Shown here: one piece after another, positions 59,779 through 64,000 of the stretch
Layout of the letters: each line of letters opens with the position of its first letter
Numbering within the stretch: position 1 is the stretch's first letter
Assembly: GCF_001422405.1 (NCBI RefSeq)
Contig: NZ_LMMV01000012.1
Span: forward strand, 660,830 to 724,829
Length of the DNA: 64,000 nucleotides
Source of the DNA: Pseudorhodoferax sp. Leaf267
GTDB taxonomy: Bacteria > Pseudomonadota > Gammaproteobacteria > Burkholderiales > Burkholderiaceae_C
Direction: 5' to 3'
Made by a program: the position numbers and the translations under genes
Notes under the pieces: generated by a model
Databases searched by the model: none
Told to the model about the DNA's origin: nothing
Seen by the model: the letters and a program-made list of their open reading frames with translations, nothing else

Positions 59779-62205
59779 ATGCAATTCCCCGAGTCCTGGT
59801 TGCGCAGCTTCTGCAACCCGCCGCTCAGCAGCACTGAATTGGCCGAGACCCTGACCATGGGTGGCCTGGAAGTCGAAGAGCGGCGCCCCGTCGCGCCGCC
59901 GTTTTCCAAGATCGTCGTCGGCGAGATCAAGGAGGCCGTGCAGCATCCCAATGCCGACCGCCTGCGCGTCTGCCAAGTCGATGCCGGGCAGGGCGCCTTG
60001 CTGAACATCGTGTGCGGCGCGCCGAACGCGCGGGTGGGCATCAAGGTTCCGTGTGCGTTGGTGGGCGCCGAATTGCCGCCCGGCGAGGACGGCCAGCCGT
60101 TCAGGATCAAGCTCGGCAAACTACGCGGCGTCGAGAGCCAGGGCATGCTGTGCTCGGCACGCGAGCTCAAGCTCAGCGAGGACCACGGCGGGCTGCTGGA
60201 GCTGGCGGCCGATGCACCGGTGGGCACGGACATCCGCACTTGGCTTGCGCTGGACGACGCGCTGCTGACACTCAAGCTCACGCCCAACCTGGCCCATGGC
60301 CTGAGCGTGTTCGGTGTGGCGCGCGAGCTGTCGGCGCTGACGGGCGCGCCCTTGGCCATGCCGGCAATCGCTGCCGTCACGCCCAGCCTGACGGATCGCT
60401 TGCCGGTGACGGTCGAAGCGCCCGACCTGTGCGGGCGCTTCTCCGGTCGCATCGTGCGCGGTGTGAACACCCAGGTGGCTACGCCGGCCTGGATGGTGGA
60501 GCGCCTGGCGCGATGCGGCCAGCGCAGCGTGACGCCGCTGGTCGACATCTCCAACTACGTGATGTTCGAATACGGCCAACCCTCGCACATCTTCGACCTG
60601 GACAAGATCCACGGCGGCCTGGTCGTGCGCTGGGGCCGCGAGGGCGAGCAGCTCAAGCTGCTGAACGGCAACACCGTCACGGTGGACGCCAAGGTCGGCG
60701 TCATTGCCGATGCGCAGCATGTCGAATCGCTCGCCGGCATCATGGGCGGTGACGCCACGGCCGTGTCCGACGCCACGCGCAACATCTACATCGAGGCTGC
60801 CTTCTGGTGGCCCGAGTCCATCCAGGGCCGCTCGCGCCGCTTCAATTTCTCCACCGATGCCGGCCACCGCTACGAGCGTGGCGTGGACCCCAGCCGCACC
60901 GTCGAGATCATCGAACGCATCACGAAATTGGTGCTGGACATCTGCGGCGGCGCAGCCGGCCCGATCGACGACCAGACACTGCAGTTGCCGGAGCGCAAGC
61001 CGGTCACGCTGCGTGTGGCACGTGCCGCGCGCGTCATCGGCATGCCGTTGACGCAGGCCTCATGCGCCGCTGCCCTGCGCCGTCTGGACTTCCCGGTGCA
61101 AGAAGGCGAAGGCGTGCTGACCGTCACGCCGCCCGCGCACCGGTTCGACCTGCTGATCGAGGAAGACCTGATCGAAGAGATCGCGCGTCTGATCGGCTAC
61201 CAGCAGTTGCCGACCACGCCGGCGCTGGCGCCCGTGGCGGCGCGCCTGCGGCCCGAAGCGCAGCGCAGCCGTTTTGCTGTGTGCCACCGCATCGCTGCGC
61301 TGGGCTACCAGGAAACCATCAACTTCAGCTTCGTCCAGGCGCAGTGGGAGCATGCGCTGCACGGCAACGCGAACCCGATCACGCTGCTCAATCCCATCGC
61401 GAGCCAGATGAGCGTCATGCGCTCTTCGTTGATCGGCTCTCTGTTGCAGGTGCTCAAGTTCAACCTCGACCGCCGCGCGCCGCGCGTGCGTGTGTTCGAG
61501 ATCGGACGAGTCTTTCTGCGCGACGAAGCAGTGGCCGCGACCGACGCCACCGTCAAGGGCATTCATCAGCCGATGCGCGTGGGCGGCCTGGCGTTCGGCG
61601 ATGCCGACGACTTGAACTGGTCGCACAAGGGCCAGCGCGCCGATTTCTTCGACGTCAAGGGCGATGTCGAGGCGCTGCTCGCGCCTCTGCAGGCGAGCTT
61701 CGAACCCGTCGAACACCCGGCTTTGCACCCCGGCCGCGCTGCGCGCGTCGTGCTGGACGGACGTGCCATCGGCGTCATCGGCGAACTGCATCCGCGCTGG
61801 CGCCAGAGCTGGGAGCTGCCGCAGGCACCCGTGCTGTTCGAACTCGATCTGGACGCTGTGCTGGCACGGCCGGTGCCCCAGGCTCAGCCCATACCGCGCT
61901 TCCAGGGCGTGGAGCGCGACATCGCCGTCGTGGTCAAGGAGTCCGTCGCGCACGACGCGCTGATGAGTGCGATCCACGCGGCCGACACCGGTGGCGTGCT
62001 GCGCGATGCCGTGCTGTTCGACGTGTACCGTTCCAAGCCCGGCGCTGCACCCAGTGCCGCACTGGCATCGGACGAGAAAAGTCTGGCGGTGCGCCTGCTG
62101 CTCAATGCCGACGATGCGACACTCACGGAAGAGCAGATCGCGGCGGCGGTGCAAGCCATCCTCGCGCAGCTGACGGCACGAGTGGGGGCGCGCCTGCGCG
62201 CATGA
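59779..62205 (+). CDS. pheT: Phenylalanyl-tRNA synthetase, beta subunit
   Basis: An 808-residue subunit with the usual domains: tRNA-binding EMAP-like region near the N-terminus (KIVVGEIKEAVQHPNADRL), B3/B4 editing region, B5 (RAARVIGMPLTQASC), catalytic-like barrel, and the C-terminal ferredoxin-fold anticodon-binding domain (PIPRFQGVERDIAVVVKESV). It edits mischarged Tyr-tRNA-Phe and binds the tRNA. Length is normal. It is followed 47 bases later by ihfA. Confidence 0.97.
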   Translation: MQFPESWLRSFCNPPLSSTELAETLTMGGLEVEERRPVAPPFSKIVVGEIKEAVQHPNADRLRVCQVDAGQGALLNIVCGAPNARVGIKVPCALVGAELPPGEDGQPFRIKLGKLRGVESQGMLCSARELKLSEDHGGLLELAADAPVGTDIRTWLALDDALLTLKLTPNLAHGLSVFGVARELSALTGAPLAMPAIAAVTPSLTDRLPVTVEAPDLCGRFSGRIVRGVNTQVATPAWMVERLARCGQRSVTPLVDISNYVMFEYGQPSHIFDLDKIHGGLVVRWGREGEQLKLLNGNTVTVDAKVGVIADAQHVESLAGIMGGDATAVSDATRNIYIEAAFWWPESIQGRSRRFNFSTDAGHRYERGVDPSRTVEIIERITKLVLDICGGAAGPIDDQTLQLPERKPVTLRVARAARVIGMPLTQASCAAALRRLDFPVQEGEGVLTVTPPAHRFDLLIEEDLIEEIARLIGYQQLPTTPALAPVAARLRPEAQRSRFAVCHRIAALGYQETINFSFVQAQWEHALHGNANPITLLNPIASQMSVMRSSLIGSLLQVLKFNLDRRAPRVRVFEIGRVFLRDEAVAATDATVKGIHQPMRVGGLAFGDADDLNWSHKGQRADFFDVKGDVEALLAPLQASFEPVEHPALHPGRAARVVLDGRAIGVIGELHPRWRQSWELPQAPVLFELDLDAVLARPVPQAQPIPRFQGVERDIAVVVKESVAHDALMSAIHAADTGGVLRDAVLFDVYRSKPGAAPSAALASDEKSLAVRLLLNADDATLTEEQIAAAVQAILAQLTARVGARLRA

Positions 62206-62252
62206 CGCCCGCGGGGGCGACAGTACAACGTAGCGATGGACGGAGGAACGCG

Positions 62253-62564
62253 GTGAAGATTGCAGTGGAAAGCTTGGAGACCCCGGCGTTGACCAAAGCG
62301 CAACTGGCCGATCTGCTGTTCGAGCAGATCGGGCTCAACAAGCGTGAGTCCAAGGACATGATCGATGCCTTCTTCGACCTGATCACGACCAGCCTCGTGG
62401 ACGGGACGGACGTCAAGATCTCCAGCTTCGGCAACTTCCAGATTCGCGTGAAGGCGCCACGCCCGGGGCGCAATCCGCGCACGGGCGAGTCGATCCCGAT
62501 CAAGGCCCGCCGTGTCGTGACCTTTCACGCCAGCCACAAGCTCAAAGAGCAGATCCAGGGCTGA
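62253..62564 (+). CDS. ihfA: Integration host factor, alpha subunit
   Basis: A 103-residue DNA-bending protein of the HU/IHF family. Family motifs are ETPALTKAQLADLLFEQIGLNKRESKDMID (residues about 9-38), FGNFQIRVKAPRPGRNPRTGESIPI with the DNA-inserting Pro, and the final helix. The GTG at 62253 is chosen because GGAGG lies six bases upstream; an ATG at 62202 overlapping pheT would add 17 non-conserved residues. It acts with IhfB at nucleoid and promoter sites. The pheT-ihfA order is conserved in proteobacteria. Confidence 0.95.
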   Translation: MKIAVESLETPALTKAQLADLLFEQIGLNKRESKDMIDAFFDLITTSLVDGTDVKISSFGNFQIRVKAPRPGRNPRTGESIPIKARRVVTFHASHKLKEQIQG

Positions 62565-62668
62565 GTTTGCGGCTTGAAAAAGCAGCCCGCGGCGGGCGGT
62601 GTTGGCTTGGCGCATTGAGGCTCTTGGGGTAACCTGCCGGACCCTTTCGCAGCCCACTCCCGACCCCC

Positions 62669-63130
62669 ATGGGAAATTCCCTCCCTTCGATCCCCGCCAA
62701 GCGCTACTTCACCATCGGTGAAGTCGGCGACCTGTGCGGTGTGAAGCCGCATGTGTTGCGGTATTGGGAGCAGGAGTTCACACAGCTGCGCCCCATGAAG
62801 CGCCGCGGCAACCGGCGCTACTACCAGCACCACGAAGTGCTGATGATCCGCCGGATCCGCGACTTGCTGTACGACCAGGGTTTCACGATCAGCGGTGCGC
62901 GCAACAAGCTGCAGGAACTGGTACAGATCGAGCGTGACAAGCGCCGCAATGGTGAGGTCATGTTGGATGGCGTCGATGCCATCGAGGCCATTGATGACCA
63001 CGAGGACATCGCCTTCGACGAGTTCGAACACATGCTGATCGGCGACGACGATGCCAGCGCGGCGCAGAAGCTGGTGCATGTCCGGCGCGAGCTCCACGCA
63101 ATTCGTTTGCTACTTTCCGATAACGCGTAA
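62669..63130 (+). CDS. MerR-family transcriptional regulator
   Basis: A 153-residue MerR-type regulator. The N-terminal winged helix is KRYFTIGEVGDLCGVKPHVL and RYWEQEFTQLRPMKRRGNRR, followed by a long dimerisation helix (IRDLLYDQGFTISGARNKLQE) and an acidic tail. No metal-binding cysteine cluster is visible, so it is not of the metal-sensing type. A MerR-like gene in this position after ihfA is common in Betaproteobacteria. Targets are unknown. Confidence 0.93.
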   Translation: MGNSLPSIPAKRYFTIGEVGDLCGVKPHVLRYWEQEFTQLRPMKRRGNRRYYQHHEVLMIRRIRDLLYDQGFTISGARNKLQELVQIERDKRRNGEVMLDGVDAIEAIDDHEDIAFDEFEHMLIGDDDASAAQKLVHVRRELHAIRLLLSDNA

Positions 63131-63139
63131 ACCGCACGC

Positions 63140-63145
63140 TATAAT
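63140..63145 (+). promoter_or_regulatory. Probable -10 element of tRNA-Pro
   Basis: A perfect TATAAT, ten bases before the tRNA 5' end, followed by a GC-rich discriminator. No confident -35 was found at the standard spacing. Confidence 0.6.
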
Positions 63146-63154
63146 TGCGGGCTT

Positions 63155-63231
63155 CGGTGTGTGGCGCAGCCTGGTAGCGCACTTGCATGGGGTGCAAGGG
63201 GTCGAAGGTTCGAATCCTTTCACACCGACCA
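63155..63231 (+). tRNA. tRNA-Pro (anticodon GGG)
   Basis: A 77-base cloverleaf with acceptor stem CGGTGTG / CACACCG, encoded CCA end, anticodon arm CTTGC-ATGGGGT-GCAAG (anticodon GGG) and T-arm loop GGTTCGAATCC. It reads the proline codons CCC and CCT. All parts pair as expected. Confidence 0.97.
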
Positions 63232-63249
63232 AAAACAAGAAGCAGATCA

Positions 63250-63282
63250 ACGGGTCAGGACCACAAGTCCTGACCCGTTTTT
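63250..63282 (+). terminator. Terminator after tRNA-Pro
   Basis: A 12-base perfect stem ACGGGTCAGGAC / GTCCTGACCCGT with a five-base loop, followed by T5. It ends the tRNA transcript and may also serve the opposing SDR gene. Confidence 0.85.
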
Positions 63283-63325
63283 CGTTGGCGAGGCTGCAAG
63301 CGCAGGCGCTGGGCCGAGCCCGGTT

Positions 63326-64000
63326 TCAACAGGTCACGCCTCCGTCGATCACCAGGCTTTGGCCGGTCATGAAGGCGCCAGCCTGCGAGGCCAGGAACAC
63401 GGCGGCGCCGGCGATCTCGTCGGGCTCACCGATGCGGCGCAGGGGTGTCGTTTCGGTGCGGCGCTTCAGGTTGTCGGCGTCTTCCCAGAGCGCACGCGCG
63501 AAGTCGGTCTTGATCAGGCCCGGGGCGATGCAGTTCACGCGGATGTTGTGCGGCCCGTATTCGACGGCCAGGTTGCGCGCGAGCTGGAAGTCAGCCGCCT
63601 TGGACACGTTGTAGGCGCCGATCACGGGCGAGCCGCGCAGACCGCCGATGGATGACACGATGATGATGGCGCCGTCCCTGCGCTCGATCATCTGCGGCGC
63701 GGCGAAGTTGATCAGCCAGTGGTTGGCGATCACGTTGTTCTCCAGGATCTTGCGGAATTGCTCGTCCGCGATGCCCGCCAGCGGGCCATAGTACGGGTTC
63801 GACGCCGCGTTGCAGACCACGATGTCGACGCGGCCCAGCTGCCGCGTGGTCTCGGCCACCAGGTGCTGCAATTCGTCCTTGGACGAGATGTTGGCCGGGA
63901 TCGCGATCGCCGCGCCCTCGCCATGCTGACGGTTGATCGCGTCGCGGACCTCGGCGCAGGGCTCGGGCTTGCGCGACGAGATCACGACCCTTGCACCGTG
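63326..64000 (-). CDS. Short-chain dehydrogenase/reductase, 3' part (cut by window edge)
   Basis: Two hundred and twenty-four codons to the stop, running off the window at the 5' side. The beginning of the cofactor-binding region (TGxxxGxG) lies outside; HGARVVISSRKPE is its next strand. The catalytic residues are visible: Ser in VSSIGGL, Tyr and Lys in YNVSKAA. Other SDR signatures are NAASNPYYG and RVNCIAPGLIKTDFA. The C-terminus GQSLVIDGGVTC is standard. It resembles FabG-like NAD(P)-dependent dehydrogenases; the substrate is unknown. Confidence 0.9.
   Translation of the reverse strand, partial: HGARVVISSRKPEPCAEVRDAINRQHGEGAAIAIPANISSKDELQHLVAETTRQLGRVDIVVCNAASNPYYGPLAGIADEQFRKILENNVIANHWLINFAAPQMIERRDGAIIIVSSIGGLRGSPVIGAYNVSKAADFQLARNLAVEYGPHNIRVNCIAPGLIKTDFARALWEDADNLKRRTETTPLRRIGEPDEIAGAAVFLASQAGAFMTGQSLVIDGGVTC

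Noticed and set aside
62202-62252. ATG overlapping the pheT stop as the ihfA start
   Set aside because: It adds 17 non-conserved residues and lacks a ribosome site as good as the GGAGG before the GTG at 62253.

Overview
The window is high-GC chromosomal DNA from a betaproteobacterium, most likely a Comamonadaceae member (Burkholderiales; Acidovorax/Variovorax-like). The evidence is the gene order thrS-infC-rpmI-rplT-pheS-pheT-ihfA-merR-tRNA-Pro, the abundance of orphan Bug/TctC-type binding proteins, the GC-rich codon use, and isocitrate lyase and translation proteins of betaproteobacterial type. This assignment is inferred from gene content and order only. I see no transposase, prophage or CRISPR array.

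Layout. 1-4534: a minus-strand ABC importer (binding protein, fused double permease, ATPase) followed by a HAD hydrolase cut by the window edge. 5095-17906: a plus-strand run glgB, glgE, treS-maltokinase fusion, a TM-helix channel-like protein, treZ, treY, mostly joined by overlapping stop and start codons. 17901-25541: an opposing minus-strand run clsB, ybhN-like, otsB, otsA, diguanylate cyclase, acyltransferase. Together these 20 kb carry three trehalose synthesis routes (OtsAB, TreYZ, TreS), the GlgE alpha-glucan route, and membrane-lipid and c-di-GMP functions. This suggests an osmotic or desiccation-stress island, but that role is inferred.

25700-38013: mixed genes. They include a class V aminotransferase with a divergent LysR regulator, an amino-acid binding protein, a VapBC-type toxin-antitoxin pair, a two-component system in which both genes look broken, a TonB-like protein, a serine beta-lactamase-fold lipoprotein, AraC/MFS/TauE genes, and a type II lumazine synthase with an FMN riboswitch. 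38309-48801: a PHB-depolymerase-type esterase with a CopG regulator, then a catabolic cluster (DMT permease, TIM-barrel isomerase, two dehydrogenase-type enzymes, SDR, DUF993 aldolase-like enzyme, Gfo/Idh/MocA dehydrogenase, two Bug binding proteins). A TetR regulator lies beside it, with matching operator-like sites at the operon promoter and at the tetR/TPP-enzyme divergent promoter. The substrate is unknown.

48900-64000: a TPP enzyme, a SWIB-domain protein, an Lrp regulator with a DMT exporter, a gamma-glutamylcyclotransferase-fold protein, aceA with twin palindromes upstream, and the translation/IHF cluster. thrS has a leader with a short Thr-containing peptide and a terminator; infC starts with ATC; a strong terminator lies before pheS. 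The window ends with tRNA-Pro(GGG) and an SDR gene that runs off the edge.
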